Assembly: GCA_041846495.1 (NCBI GenBank)
Contig: JBGZEX010000032.1
Coordinates: 1 to 28,457, forward strand
Direction of reading: 5' to 3'
Source of the DNA: JBGZEX01 sp041846495
Lineage (GTDB): Bacteria; Bacteroidota; Bacteroidia; Bacteroidales; Marinifilaceae
DNA length: 28,457 nt
The notes beneath the pieces were generated by a model. The model saw only the letters and a program-made list of their open reading frames with translations. It had not been told where the DNA came from and ran no database searches. Of the stretch, positions 15,520 through 25,053 are shown piece by piece. The first letter of the stretch is position 1; each line of letters opens with the position of its first letter. Both the position numbers and the translations under genes were made by a program.

Positions 15520-17871
15520 ATGGAGGAAGATTTTCTAAAACAACTTAACGAACAACAATTAGAGGCCGTAATCCATACGGACGGGCCTTCTCTTGTCATT
15601 GCCGGAGCAGGCTCGGGTAAAACCCGGGTCCTCACCTACAGAATCGCCCAACTGCTCCGGCAAGGCATTCCTCCCCATAAAATACTGGCCCTCACTTTTA
15701 CGAACAAAGCCGCTCGAGAAATGCAAAAACGGATAGCCGAAATCGTAGGTTCAGGCAAAGCATCCGCTTTATGGATGGGCACTTTCCACTCCGTTTTTTC
15801 GAAAATCCTACGTATGGAAGCCGCAGCCATAGGTTATACGCCCGATTATGTCATATACGATACTCAGGACTCGAAAAACGTTATCAAAGCCGTCTTAAAG
15901 GAATTGGGAGCAGACGACAGAATTTACAGACCGGGCGAAGTGATGGGACGGATTTCCATAGCCAAAAACAATCTTATCACACACGAAGCTTATCTGAACT
16001 CCTCCAATATCATCAATGCCGACAATATGGCAAAAAAGCCGAGGATGGGAGAAATTTATGCGGCTTATGCCATGAAATGCCGCAAAAACGATGCTATGGA
16101 CTTCGACGATTTATTATTGAACACCAATATATTGCTTTATAGGAACCCGTCCTGTCTGGAAAAATATCAGGAAAAATTCGCTTATATACTCGTAGACGAA
16201 TACCAGGATACGAACTATGCCCAATACCTGATTTTAAAACAATTGGCGGCAAAACACAATAACATATGCGTAGTAGGCGACGATGCGCAAAGCATATATT
16301 CTTTCCGGGGAGCCAGAATCGAAAACATTCTGACTTTCAAAACGGATTACCCGAACTACAAACTTTTTAAACTGGAACGCAACTACCGTTCTACGGACAT
16401 CATCGTCAAGGCGGCCAACAGCATAATCGACAAAAATAAGGAGCAAATCCCCAAATCTTTGTTTTCCGAAAAAAAATCCTCCGACAAAATAAGAGTCAGA
16501 CGGGCGCTTTCGGATAAAGAAGAAGGACTTTCCGTTGGAAGGGATATCTTCAATATGGCCAACAACCTCCACGTACCCTATGGCGATTTTGCCATCCTGT
16601 ATCGCACCAATATGCAATCCCGCATATTGGAAGAAGCCATGCGGTATTACAATATACCCTACCGGGTGTACGGAGGACAATCTTTCTATCAGAGAGCGGA
16701 AATAAAAAATATTTTAGCCTATTTCCGCCTTACGGTAAATCATAACGACGAAGAGTCGTTCAAACGGATTGTCAATTATCCGAAAAGAGGTATAGGAGAA
16801 ACCACCGTAAACAAAATTTTAGAAATAGCCCGGAACTATTCGATATCCGTATGGGATATAATATCCGGTATTCCCGATTCCGAAAATATTTCCGGAACGG
16901 GGAATCCGGTAGCCGATATCCGCACGGCCTTCGAAAGAGAAATCGGAAAATCCACCCGAAAAAAATTAACCGATTTCCACAATTTAATTCGAGACTTCGG
17001 CCTCAAAGCTGCGGAAGACAATGCATATAATACGGCCGATTATATCATAAAAAAAGCCGGTATAAACAACGACCCCGGTTTGGACGATACTCCGGAAGGA
17101 ATGTCCAGAAAAGAAAATATTCAGGAACTTCTCAACGGCATAAAAGCCTATTGCGAATCCGAGTACGAAGAAGGAAGAAGAGGAGAACTGAAAAAATTCG
17201 TCGAAGGCGTAACCCTCATCACCGACCAGGACAAGGAAGAAAAATCCGCCGATTCCGTCACCCTGATGACCATACATGCTTCAAAAGGACTCGAATTTCC
17301 CTATGTTTTCATCACCGGCTTAGAAGAAAACCTCTTTCCCTCTTCCCAAAGCCAATACAATCAATCCGAACTCGAAGAGGAACGCCGGCTGTTTTACGTA
17401 GCCGTAACCCGAGCCAAAAATATCCTTTCGGTATACTATGCCGCCACGAGATATAAAAACGGAGAAATCATGCAATGCCGCCCTTCGCGTTTCATCAAGG
17501 ATATCGACAATCGCTATGTGGACGGAATAGGGGAACAAAGAATAAACCGGCCGGAGGGGCTGTTGCGAAAGACGGGGAATTTCCGGAGGCCACTCGAGGA
17601 AAAAACATCCGGACACGAGAGAAGTCTTTCCATTACCCCCTCTCGTCCTATCCGCCCGAAAAGCCTTTACCGGACAATGCCGGGAAATTCACATCCCGTA
17701 AACCCCGAGGATATCCGCACGGGAATGGAAGTTATCCATCCCATATTCGGCAAAGGAAAAGTAGTGACCGTCGACGGTAGCGGAAATAATAAAAAAGCCC
17801 GAATATTTTTTCAAGAACATGGGCAAAAGATAATATTGTTAAAATATGCTAAACTTTCCATAGAAATTTAG
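15520..17871 (+). CDS. UvrD/PcrA-type superfamily 1 DNA helicase
   Basis: ATP-driven 3'-5' helicase for repair and for removing proteins from DNA. The product is 783 residues from the ATG at 15520. The SF1 motifs are in order: Walker A AGAGSGKTRVL (29-38), TFTNKAAREM, motif II DEYQDTN, motif III GDDAQSIYSFRGA, motif IV LERNYRS, YGGQSFYQRAEIKN, motif V TIHASKGLEFPYVF and motif VI EERRLFYVAVTRAK. The last 55 residues (IRTGMEVIHPIFGKGKV) form the Tudor-like end typical of PcrA/UvrD. Choosing between the names pcrA and uvrD is not possible from sequence alone. It has its own promoter. Confidence 0.93.
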   Translation: MEEDFLKQLNEQQLEAVIHTDGPSLVIAGAGSGKTRVLTYRIAQLLRQGIPPHKILALTFTNKAAREMQKRIAEIVGSGKASALWMGTFHSVFSKILRMEAAAIGYTPDYVIYDTQDSKNVIKAVLKELGADDRIYRPGEVMGRISIAKNNLITHEAYLNSSNIINADNMAKKPRMGEIYAAYAMKCRKNDAMDFDDLLLNTNILLYRNPSCLEKYQEKFAYILVDEYQDTNYAQYLILKQLAAKHNNICVVGDDAQSIYSFRGARIENILTFKTDYPNYKLFKLERNYRSTDIIVKAANSIIDKNKEQIPKSLFSEKKSSDKIRVRRALSDKEEGLSVGRDIFNMANNLHVPYGDFAILYRTNMQSRILEEAMRYYNIPYRVYGGQSFYQRAEIKNILAYFRLTVNHNDEESFKRIVNYPKRGIGETTVNKILEIARNYSISVWDIISGIPDSENISGTGNPVADIRTAFEREIGKSTRKKLTDFHNLIRDFGLKAAEDNAYNTADYIIKKAGINNDPGLDDTPEGMSRKENIQELLNGIKAYCESEYEEGRRGELKKFVEGVTLITDQDKEEKSADSVTLMTIHASKGLEFPYVFITGLEENLFPSSQSQYNQSELEEERRLFYVAVTRAKNILSVYYAATRYKNGEIMQCRPSRFIKDIDNRYVDGIGEQRINRPEGLLRKTGNFRRPLEEKTSGHERSLSITPSRPIRPKSLYRTMPGNSHPVNPEDIRTGMEVIHPIFGKGKVVTVDGSGNNKKARIFFQEHGQKIILLKYAKLSIEI

Positions 17872-17901
17872 ACCGACCCGAGAACAAATCGAATAATTTA
17901 T

Positions 17902-17909
17902 TAAATTTG
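17902..17909 (+). promoter_or_regulatory. Possible -7 box upstream of the DUF4290 gene
   Basis: TAAATTTG matches TAnnTTTG and lies 100 bases before the DUF4290 start, after the helicase stop. No -33 box is visible at the right distance, so this is only a candidate. The rest of the 138-base gap shows no clear structure. Confidence 0.3.
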
Positions 17910-18009
17910 CAGCGTAGTCTGATGGAGGAACTAAAATCCTTGTGACGCATATTCACATAATCGGTTTCCATAAATTTTATTTTAAGCTTGTAAAGCAATA
18001 TCCTATAAG

Positions 18010-18651
18010 ATGGAATATAACACACAAAAAAAGAAATTAATACTTCCGGAATACGGGAGGAATATCCAGACAATGGTTTCGCACCTGCTAACCATAAAAG
18101 ACCGGGACGAAAGAACAAAAGCGGCAAAAATCGTAATCGACGTAATGGGCAATCTTTACCCGCACTTGAGAGATATACCCGATTTCAGACATAAACTATG
18201 GGATCACCTTGCCATAATGTCGAATTTCAGTTTGGATATCGACACCCCGTATCCTCTTCCGCTACAAGAAAAACTAAATGAAAAACCTCGCCGGATTCCT
18301 TATAGTACCAATCGTATAAAATTCAGGCATTACGGGAAAATCGCCGAAAAACTTGCCGAAAAAATAAAAGAGATACCCGATAAGGAAACAAGGGATATGC
18401 TGTTTCTACTCACGGCCAATCATATGAAGCGCTCCTATATAATATGGAATAAAAACAGCGTAGAGGATGAAGACATCATCAACGACTTATGCGGTTATAT
18501 CGGAAGCACTGAATTTATTCCTCAAAATATCAGTCTTTCCTCCACAAAAGAGTTTTCTCAAAAGAAGACAAAAAACAGTCAGAATAAAAACCGTACGAAT
18601 CCTCAAAAAGGAGGTAAATCTTACTACAACAGAAAAAAAACGGACAACTGA
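18010..18651 (+). CDS. DUF4290 family protein
   Basis: A 213-residue protein of DUF4290, a family of Bacteroidota without known function. Characteristic stretches are LILPEYGRNIQTMV at the N-terminus, RDERTKAAKIVIDVMGNL, and PHLRDIPDFRHKLWDHLAIMS. A second helical segment (about 100-160) ends in EDEDIINDLCGYIGS. The last 40 residues are a basic, disordered tail rich in K, N, Q and R, which could bind nucleic acid; that is inference only. No signal peptide. folK follows after 17 bp in the same direction, so the two are probably co-transcribed. Confidence 0.85.
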   Translation: MEYNTQKKKLILPEYGRNIQTMVSHLLTIKDRDERTKAAKIVIDVMGNLYPHLRDIPDFRHKLWDHLAIMSNFSLDIDTPYPLPLQEKLNEKPRRIPYSTNRIKFRHYGKIAEKLAEKIKEIPDKETRDMLFLLTANHMKRSYIIWNKNSVEDEDIINDLCGYIGSTEFIPQNISLSSTKEFSQKKTKNSQNKNRTNPQKGGKSYYNRKKTDN

Positions 18652-18668
18652 TTCATTGCGGAAAACAT

Positions 18669-19187
18669 ATGTCGCCCGATCCGAAAACGACACGAACGTT
18701 TCTGTCCTTAGGCAGTAATACGGGAGATAGGATAGGAAATTTAAATAATGCCGTAAAACTCATCGAAAGAGCGTGCGGATATATAGAAGCCGTCTCCTCT
18801 TTTTATGAAACTTCCCCATGGGGATTTTCGGAAAATTCCGCTCCTTTTATCAATGCTGCCCTTGCCGTAAGGACGGAATTATCCCCTCACGACTTACTGG
18901 AACGCTGTCTCGCCATCGAAAAAAAAATGGGACGTGCGCGTTCGACGAAATTCTGCGGCTATACCTCCCGTCCCATAGATATCGATATTTTATTTTTCGG
19001 AGATATCATCATCCGAGACAAAAAACTCGCCATCCCCCACCCTCTCATAAACTCCCGCATCTTCGTATTGGAGCCCCTTGCGGAAATAGCTCCCGAACTC
19101 ATACATCCGGAACATCGAAAAACCATAGAGGAGTTGAAAGCCGCATGCAAAGACAAGGGTAAAGCCTGTAAATTGGAATCCCTTTGA
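18669..19187 (+). CDS. folK: HPPK, pterin pyrophosphokinase of folate synthesis
   Basis: Transfers pyrophosphate from ATP to 6-hydroxymethyl-7,8-dihydropterin (2-amino-4-hydroxy-6-hydroxymethyldihydropteridine diphosphokinase). The product is 172 residues, a single-domain HPPK not fused to folB or folP. Motifs are FLSLGSNTGDR at the start, YETSPWGFSENSAPFINAAL, IEKKMGRAR, and the signature RPIDIDIL (101-108), which carries the metal-binding aspartates. It ends 58 bases before the stop of the convergent murA gene. I see no clear terminator hairpin there, only a loop-less 14-bp palindrome, AAATCCCGGGATTT, at 19234-19247. Confidence 0.95.
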   Translation: MSPDPKTTRTFLSLGSNTGDRIGNLNNAVKLIERACGYIEAVSSFYETSPWGFSENSAPFINAALAVRTELSPHDLLERCLAIEKKMGRARSTKFCGYTSRPIDIDILFFGDIIIRDKKLAIPHPLINSRIFVLEPLAEIAPELIHPEHRKTIEELKAACKDKGKACKLESL

Positions 19188-19245
19188 GCGGCCTATCGTA
19201 AACAGGCACGCCCATATAATTATCCTTATTTCAAAATCCCGGGAT

Positions 19246-20553
19246 TTAATCCACTCGCAATATTTTCGCCCCTATTCGATTCAGTTTTTCCTCTATATTT
19301 TCGTATCCTCTGTCGATTTGATCGATATTCTCGATTTCACTCACTCCTTCGGCCGACATAGCCGCTATTAAAAGAGCGATCCCCGCACGTATATCGGGAG
19401 AAGTCATTTTCGTCGCCCGGAGTCGGGATTCGTGATTTCCTCCGATAACCGTCGCCCTATGCGGATCGCAAAGGATAATTTTAGCTCCCATATCGATAAG
19501 TTTGTCCACAAAGAACAATCTGCTTTCAAACATTTTCTGGTGAATCAATACACTTCCCTTAGCCTGTGTAGCCAAAACCAGAAATACGCTCAAGAGGTCG
19601 GGAGTAAGACCCGGCCAGGGGGCATCCGCCACCGTAAGAATGGAACCGTCCAAAAAACTCTCGATCATATAATGCTCCTGGCGCGGAATATACAAATCAT
19701 CTCCTATTATTTCCATACGTATGCCGAATCTCCGAAAAGCCGTAGGGATTATCCCCAATTGCCGTACACAAACATTCTTTATGGTCAGTTCGGAACGAGT
19801 CATTGCAGCAAGGCCTATATAACTCCCTATCTCTATCATATCGGGTAAACATCTGTGCTCGCAACCTCCGAGTCGCTCCACTCCTTCTATGGTAAGCAAA
19901 TTGGAACCTATGCCCGATACCCTGGCTCCCATGGAATTGAGCATTTGGCATAACTGCTGTATATAAGGCTCGCAAGCCGCATTGTATATGGTCGTCGTCC
20001 CTTCGGCCATAACGGCAGCCATGACAATATTGGCAGTACCCGTAACCGAAGCTTCTTCCAACAACATATAACATCCTTTGAGTTTCGAAGATTCCACCCT
20101 GAAAAAGCCGGTTTCCTCATTATAGGTAAATGTCCCCCCCAAACGTTCTATGCCCAAAAGGTGGGTATCCAAACGGCGGCGTCCGATTTTATCGCCGCCG
20201 GGACGAGGAACTACTCCGACTCCGAATCTTGCCAAAAGCGGCCCTAAGACCATGATAGACCCTCTCAATCCCGATGCCGCCCGAGAGAATTCAGGCGTAT
20301 ACATATAATCCAAATCTATATTTGCAGCTTCGAACGAATAAATGCCTTTATCTAAACGTTCCACTTCCACTCCAAGTCCCTTGACCAAATCGATAAGACG
20401 TTTCACATCCAATATCTCCGGAATATTGGAAATCGTCACCTTCTCCGGTGTCAAAAGAGTGGCGCATATTACCTGCAATGCTTCGTTTTTGGCTCCTTGG
20501 GGAACCAAATCTCCTTTTAATCGCAGTCCTCCGGTTACTAAAAATTTACTCAT
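19246..20553 (-). CDS. murA: UDP-N-acetylglucosamine 1-carboxyvinyltransferase
   Basis: First committed enzyme of peptidoglycan synthesis; adds enolpyruvate from PEP to UDP-GlcNAc in the cytoplasm. The product is 435 residues. The substrate-binding K22-N23 is present (PQGAKNEALQV), as is SVTGTANIVMAA. The position of the usual catalytic cysteine (PGGC) is an aspartate, D121, in RPGGDKIGRRRLD. In other MurA enzymes a Cys-to-Asp change keeps activity but removes the target of fosfomycin. I recall the same aspartate in Bacteroides MurA, so it looks ancestral here. The gene is divergent from sppA across 134 bases; only a weak promoter candidate is visible for it. Confidence 0.95.
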   Translation of the reverse strand: MSKFLVTGGLRLKGDLVPQGAKNEALQVICATLLTPEKVTISNIPEILDVKRLIDLVKGLGVEVERLDKGIYSFEAANIDLDYMYTPEFSRAASGLRGSIMVLGPLLARFGVGVVPRPGGDKIGRRRLDTHLLGIERLGGTFTYNEETGFFRVESSKLKGCYMLLEEASVTGTANIVMAAVMAEGTTTIYNAACEPYIQQLCQMLNSMGARVSGIGSNLLTIEGVERLGGCEHRCLPDMIEIGSYIGLAAMTRSELTIKNVCVRQLGIIPTAFRRFGIRMEIIGDDLYIPRQEHYMIESFLDGSILTVADAPWPGLTPDLLSVFLVLATQAKGSVLIHQKMFESRLFFVDKLIDMGAKIILCDPHRATVIGGNHESRLRATKMTSPDIRAGIALLIAAMSAEGVSEIENIDQIDRGYENIEEKLNRIGAKILRVD

Positions 20554-20658
20554 TTCTATATATTAGGTTTAACGGTCATAAAGATAAGCATTTTTCCTCT
20601 TTAAATTAAGACGAATTTTATTTTTATCAAAAATTCCGGAACTCAAAGAATAATCTAT

Positions 20659-20666
20659 TATATTTG
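20659..20666 (+). promoter_or_regulatory. Possible -7 box of the sppA operon
   Basis: TATATTTG matches TAnnTTTG and lies 21 bases before the sppA ATG, the same distance as in the helicase promoter. No exact TTTG is present 19-21 bases upstream, so the -33 part is unsupported. Confidence 0.45.
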
Positions 20667-20687
20667 TAATACATTAATTTTTAGGGT

Positions 20688-22478
20688 ATGAAAAATTTCT
20701 TTAAATACGTAGTTGCTACAATCACGGGTATTATTATCGTCAATATTCTCTTTTTACTTATTTTCATCGGATTTATCGGATTCGTAAATATATTGAGTGA
20801 AACGACACCGCCCGTAAAAAACAATTCGGTATTATATATAGACCTGAAATATCCCATATCCGACAGAGTAAGCAATAATCCCCTGGACAACTTCGTATTT
20901 CAAACCATGAGTTCTCAAAAAAACATCGGTTTGAAATCCGTTATAAACAGCATTAAATATGCTGCCGGGGATGAAAGGATAAAAGGTATTTATTTGAATA
21001 TAGGAGAAGTGGACGGTATATTCGGAGGACTCGGAAGTATAAAAGAAATCAGAGATGCGCTCGAGGAATTCAAACGTACGGATAAATTCATTTATAGCTA
21101 TTCCAATTCCGGTTATTCCCAAAAAGGCTATTATTTGGTATCCGTTGCGGATTCCGTATTCATAAACCCGGAAGCCACTGTCTGGCTATCGGGAATCAGC
21201 ACCCAAATTTCCATGTATAAAAACACCCTCGATAAAATCGGGTTAAAAGCCGAAGTCGTAAAAGTGGGCAAGTTCAAAGCCGCCGTAGAACCTTTTCTCA
21301 TGACGGAAATAAGCGAAGCCAACAGGAAGCAAATCGAAGCCTATAATACCTCCTTATGGAATAATATTGCATCTTCCATATCCGAAAGCCGAAATATCGA
21401 AATCGATTCGCTCAATTACTACGTAAATAATTTCAGATTCCATAAACCGGAAAAACTCATCGCTATGAAACTTATCGACGATTTCATATACGAAGACGAA
21501 ATCGAAGATAAAATAAAAAAAAGTTGCGGACTCGACGAAAAAGAAAGCATACGCAGCATAAGCATCGAGAAATATTATACGGAAACCCAGCTCAACGCCC
21601 CTTTATCCCCGAATAAAATAGCCGTCGTTTATGCTCAAGGCGAAATCGGAGAAAAAGAAACGAACAATACCGTAGGTCCCGAATTGGCTAAAACCATCGG
21701 CAAACTTAAAAAAGACGACAATATAAAAGCTATTGTATTACGGGTAAATTCTCCGGGAGGAAGCGCCCTTACTTCGGATATCATATGGAGGGAGATAAGC
21801 CTTGCAAAAAAAGCAAAACCCGTAATCGTTTCCATGGGAGACGTTGCCGCATCGGGCGGATATTATATCTCGTGTGCGGCAGACTCCATTTTAGCGGAAC
21901 CTACGACGATTACGGGCTCCATCGGGATATTCGGTCTGTTTTTCAGCGGAGAAAAACTCATAAAAGAAACTTTCGGCATTCGTACCGATGTCGTAAAAAC
22001 TCATAAGTTTTCGGACTTTGGAGGAAATATGCCGCTTCCGCTGCCGATTACGGATAGAGGTTTGAATATTGCCGAAAAGACGATAATCCAAGAATACATC
22101 GAGCGCGGCTATCGCACCTTCCTTTCTAAAGTAGCCCGGGGACGTCATTTGGAAATCCCCGAAGTGGATGCTATCGGACAAGGACGGGTATGGACGGGAG
22201 AAGATGCACTCAAAATCGGCCTGGTGGATAAAATGGGCGGACTCGATGATGCTATCGCCGTTGCTGCTCGAATGGCTGGTATCGATTCTTACGAAATTGC
22301 CGAATACCCGAAAGAAAAAGATATGATGCAAGAAATCCTCTCTTTGTTCCGCCAAGAAGTCTCAACATATATTACCCATCGAAAAACGGGATTACCGGAA
22401 TTCGCATCTGCGCATATCCGAAAACTATTGAATCGGGAAGGGTTTCAGGCAAGAATCGAAGATATACATATAGAATAA
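20688..22478 (+). CDS. sppA: Signal peptide peptidase SppA, long (67K) type
   Basis: Membrane-bound serine protease that degrades cleaved signal peptides. The product is 596 residues, the long form with two tandem ClpP-like domains. One N-terminal membrane segment covers about residues 8-33 (VVATITGIIIVNILFLLIF). The Ser-Lys dyad is split between the domains: K197 in KFKAAVEPF of the first, and S389 in DVAASGGYYIS of the second. LRVNSPGGSALTSD precedes the serine and GSIGIFG follows it. First gene of a likely operon; lpxK begins 9 bp after the stop. Confidence 0.95.
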   Translation: MKNFFKYVVATITGIIIVNILFLLIFIGFIGFVNILSETTPPVKNNSVLYIDLKYPISDRVSNNPLDNFVFQTMSSQKNIGLKSVINSIKYAAGDERIKGIYLNIGEVDGIFGGLGSIKEIRDALEEFKRTDKFIYSYSNSGYSQKGYYLVSVADSVFINPEATVWLSGISTQISMYKNTLDKIGLKAEVVKVGKFKAAVEPFLMTEISEANRKQIEAYNTSLWNNIASSISESRNIEIDSLNYYVNNFRFHKPEKLIAMKLIDDFIYEDEIEDKIKKSCGLDEKESIRSISIEKYYTETQLNAPLSPNKIAVVYAQGEIGEKETNNTVGPELAKTIGKLKKDDNIKAIVLRVNSPGGSALTSDIIWREISLAKKAKPVIVSMGDVAASGGYYISCAADSILAEPTTITGSIGIFGLFFSGEKLIKETFGIRTDVVKTHKFSDFGGNMPLPLPITDRGLNIAEKTIIQEYIERGYRTFLSKVARGRHLEIPEVDAIGQGRVWTGEDALKIGLVDKMGGLDDAIAVAARMAGIDSYEIAEYPKEKDMMQEILSLFRQEVSTYITHRKTGLPEFASAHIRKLLNREGFQARIEDIHIE

Positions 22479-22487
22479 CCTCTGCCT

Positions 22488-23552
22488 ATGAATAAAAAAT
22501 TATGCAATCTCTTGCTTATAATCCCCTCCCTTATTTATAAAACGGTAACGGGAATCCGTAATTTTTTATTCGACATAAAGATTTTGAAATCGGAATCTTT
22601 CGCTCTCCCCGTCATAAGTGTGGGCAATATTACCGTAGGCGGGACAGGAAAAACACCTTTTACCGAATACCTTATTTCGGAATTATCCCGCCATTTCAAA
22701 ATAGCTTGCTTAAGCCGAGGTTATAGACGACACTCCAAAGGATTTATAATTGCCCGAACCGACTCCGGCCCGGAAGAAATAGGAGACGAACCTTATCAAA
22801 TCAAAAGAAAATTTCCGGAAACGATCGTTGCCTGCGACGCCGACAGAAGACGCGGTATAAGAAAACTTATGGCACTTCCTCATCCCCCCGAAGTCATTAT
22901 ACTCGACGACGGATTCCAACATCGTTATGTAAAAGCGGATAAACACATCGTGCTCGTAGATTACAACCGCCCCATATACAAGGATCATCTCCTACCTATG
23001 GGAAGATTGAGAGAATCCGCAAAAAATATCAGGCGGGCGGATTACATCATCATCACCAAATGTCCGGATATCGTAAAACCCATAGACATCCGGCTTATCA
23101 TCAAAAATTTGAATATAAGGCCCTATCAAAAAATTTTTTTTTCCTGCATGAGATACAAAAATGTCCGCTCCCTATCGGAAATCGCGAACTTCCCCTCCCT
23201 CAACCCCGAAAATATCCTTTGCATTACGGGAATAGCCTATCCGAAACCCTATTATAAATATTTAAAAAGCACTTACAACTGCAATATACATCCCGTAAAA
23301 TATCCCGATCACCACTGGTATTCTTCAAAAGACTGGGAATATATCGGCAAAATATTCGAAAATCTTCCAAAAGAAAACCGTTTTATTTTCACTACGGAAA
23401 AAGATGCCGTAAGAATGCAAAACTCCGATATTCCCCGGCCTTTAAAAGAGAATATATTCTATATTCCCATAGAACCGGTATTCATACATAACAAAAGAAA
23501 TTTAATCAAAGAACTTTATGACCATATTACACAAGATAGAAAAGACCTATGA
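22488..23552 (+). CDS. lpxK: Tetraacyldisaccharide 4'-kinase
   Basis: Inner-membrane kinase that phosphorylates the 4' position of the lipid A disaccharide precursor, so the host makes lipopolysaccharide. The product is 354 residues. The N-terminus has a hydrophobic segment (LCNLLLIIPSLIYKTV). The P-loop is GGTGKT (51-56) in VGNITVGGTGKTPFTEYL. LSRGYRR and the Walker-B-like ILDDGFQHRYV with VLVDYNRP complete the family pattern, and FTTEKDAVRM lies near the C-terminus. It starts 9 bp after sppA, and its last 35 bases overlap the start of the next gene. Confidence 0.95.
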   Translation: MNKKLCNLLLIIPSLIYKTVTGIRNFLFDIKILKSESFALPVISVGNITVGGTGKTPFTEYLISELSRHFKIACLSRGYRRHSKGFIIARTDSGPEEIGDEPYQIKRKFPETIVACDADRRRGIRKLMALPHPPEVIILDDGFQHRYVKADKHIVLVDYNRPIYKDHLLPMGRLRESAKNIRRADYIIITKCPDIVKPIDIRLIIKNLNIRPYQKIFFSCMRYKNVRSLSEIANFPSLNPENILCITGIAYPKPYYKYLKSTYNCNIHPVKYPDHHWYSSKDWEYIGKIFENLPKENRFIFTTEKDAVRMQNSDIPRPLKENIFYIPIEPVFIHNKRNLIKELYDHITQDRKDL

Positions 23553-24342
23553 ATATATCTCCTCTCTGAAAATAAGCCGGGAATGCGATACAGCCGTTAT
23601 TCTCGGCTCCGGCTTAGGCGCTTTGGGAGAAGAAATCGAAGATGCACAATCCGTCCCCTATAAAGAAATTCCCTATTTCCCGGTTTCTACCGTAGAAGGC
23701 CATAAGGGAAATCTTATTTTCGGAAATTTCGGCAACAGAAATGTCGTCGCCATGCAAGGCCGCTTTCATTATTACGAAGGCCATTCTATGGAGGCTATAA
23801 CCTATCCCATAAGAATCTTCAAACGCATGGGCATAAAATACCTGTTGGTATCCAATGCCGCCGGTGGTGTGAATAAGGAATTCAAAACCGGAGATCTTAT
23901 GCTGATAACCGACCACATAAATCTTTTTCCGGAACATCCTTTAAGAGGGAAAAATCCGGACAGTCTCGGTCCCCGTTTCCCCGCCATGACAAATGCCTAC
24001 AGTCCCCGTCTCGGAGACATAGCACATAAAGCCGCCGAATCCTTATGCATTGAATTAAAAGAAGGGATATATGCGGGACTTCAAGGTCCCTCTTTCGAAA
24101 CTCCGGCGGAATACAATTGGCTTCGCATTATCGGAGCCGATGCGGTAGGCATGTCCACCGTCCCGGAAATCATCGTTGCCCGCCACATGGCTATGGAATG
24201 CATGGGTATATCCGTTATCACGAATTCCACGGCAATCCGGGAAGAGATAAAAACCGACCACGAAGAAGTTCAAACCGTAGGCCGGAACTCCACGCCCCGG
24301 ATGACCGCCCTGTTTCGCGAGATAATATCCCGGCTTTCCTGA
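23518..24342 (+). CDS. Purine-nucleoside phosphorylase, class I
   Basis: Splits purine nucleosides with phosphate into base and ribose 1-phosphate for salvage. The product is 274 residues, the trimeric PNP size. Motifs: ILGSGLGALGEEI (phosphate loop), MQGRFHYYEGHSM, LLVSNAAGGVNKEF, GLQGPSFETPAEYNWL, and GADAVGMSTVPEIIVARHM. The purine-contacting region reads ITNSTAI where the mammalian enzyme has ITNKV. The ATG at 23518 lies inside lpxK (35-base overlap). No later ATG stands before the conserved core, so the overlap is probably real and suggests coupled translation. Gene names punA and deoD are both used for this family, so I give none. Confidence 0.93.
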   Translation: MTILHKIEKTYEYISSLKISRECDTAVILGSGLGALGEEIEDAQSVPYKEIPYFPVSTVEGHKGNLIFGNFGNRNVVAMQGRFHYYEGHSMEAITYPIRIFKRMGIKYLLVSNAAGGVNKEFKTGDLMLITDHINLFPEHPLRGKNPDSLGPRFPAMTNAYSPRLGDIAHKAAESLCIELKEGIYAGLQGPSFETPAEYNWLRIIGADAVGMSTVPEIIVARHMAMECMGISVITNSTAIREEIKTDHEEVQTVGRNSTPRMTALFREIISRLS

Positions 24343-24348
24343 TTATGC

Positions 24349-24368
24349 GGGAGAACGGGAATTCTCCC
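24349..24368. terminator. Hairpin between convergent PNP and ppa genes
   Basis: GGGAGAA (24349-24355) pairs perfectly with TTCTCCC (24362-24368) around a 6-base loop. It lies between the two converging stop codons only 31 bases apart. No T run follows, so a shared terminator is likely from position but not proven by sequence. Confidence 0.5.
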
Positions 24369-24373
24369 CGATA

Positions 24374-25051
24374 TCATACATGTTTGAGAATGTCGTCCAA
24401 TCCGGCAAAATGATGGCGATAATCCTCCAAACTGCGGTTCACTACTTCATAAGCCTCCTCTTTCCCGTATATTTGAGGAATATCCACTTTAGTTGGAGCC
24501 GCATCATTAGGCATGTCCTTATAAGTAAGAAAATAATGTCTCAGCCGATCGACGATAAGTTGAGGCAATTCGGAAATATCATTATAGACGCAATAAGTAC
24601 TGTCATGCCTTAAAACCGCTATGATTTTATCGTCGGCTTCGTTCCCGTCCAACATTCTGAAACCGCCGATCGGACGTACACTTACGATAATATCGCCATG
24701 AGAAATGGTTTTTTCCGTAAGTACGCAAATATCGAGGGGATCGCCGTCTCCCAATATATCGGTTTTTCCCAATTTTTCCATACAAAAATCAGCTACCCTC
24801 GCTCCGCAATAAGTCTGAGGTAAAAAACCGTAAAGTGCCGGAATCACATTGGAATATTTTTGCGGCCGGTCGATTTTAATATACCCGCTGGTTTTATCCA
24901 ATTCGTATTTCACCGTATCCGTCGGAACCATTTCTATAAATGCGGTAACGATTTCCGGAGCTTCGTCCCCGATCTCTATTCCATGCCACGGATGAGATTT
25001 ATATCTCAATCCCATTAACCGGGCTATGGGGTCGTTAATTTTATTATTCAT
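24374..25051 (-). CDS. ppa: Inorganic pyrophosphatase, family I
   Basis: Hydrolyses pyrophosphate and so pulls biosynthetic reactions forward. The product is 225 residues from the ATG at 25051. The frame can be read from a TTG at 25057, which overlaps the dnaJ stop, but the ATG is more likely. The family I signature DGDPLD gives metal ligands D102, D104 and D107. VPTDTVKYELDKTSGYIKIDR is the substrate loop and SNVIPALYGFLPQTYCG follows. The N-terminal region (LMGLRYKSHPWHGIEIG) is longer than in E. coli. It lies 2 bp after the dnaJ stop, which makes it the third gene of the grpE operon. Confidence 0.95.
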   Translation of the reverse strand: MNNKINDPIARLMGLRYKSHPWHGIEIGDEAPEIVTAFIEMVPTDTVKYELDKTSGYIKIDRPQKYSNVIPALYGFLPQTYCGARVADFCMEKLGKTDILGDGDPLDICVLTEKTISHGDIIVSVRPIGGFRMLDGNEADDKIIAVLRHDSTYCVYNDISELPQLIVDRLRHYFLTYKDMPNDAAPTKVDIPQIYGKEEAYEVVNRSLEDYRHHFAGLDDILKHV

Positions 25052-25053
25052 AG

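Noticed and set aside
19234..19247. Palindrome AAATCCCGGGATTT as terminator of folK and murA
   Set aside because: It has no loop, so it makes a poor RNA hairpin, and it overlaps the murA stop without a T run.
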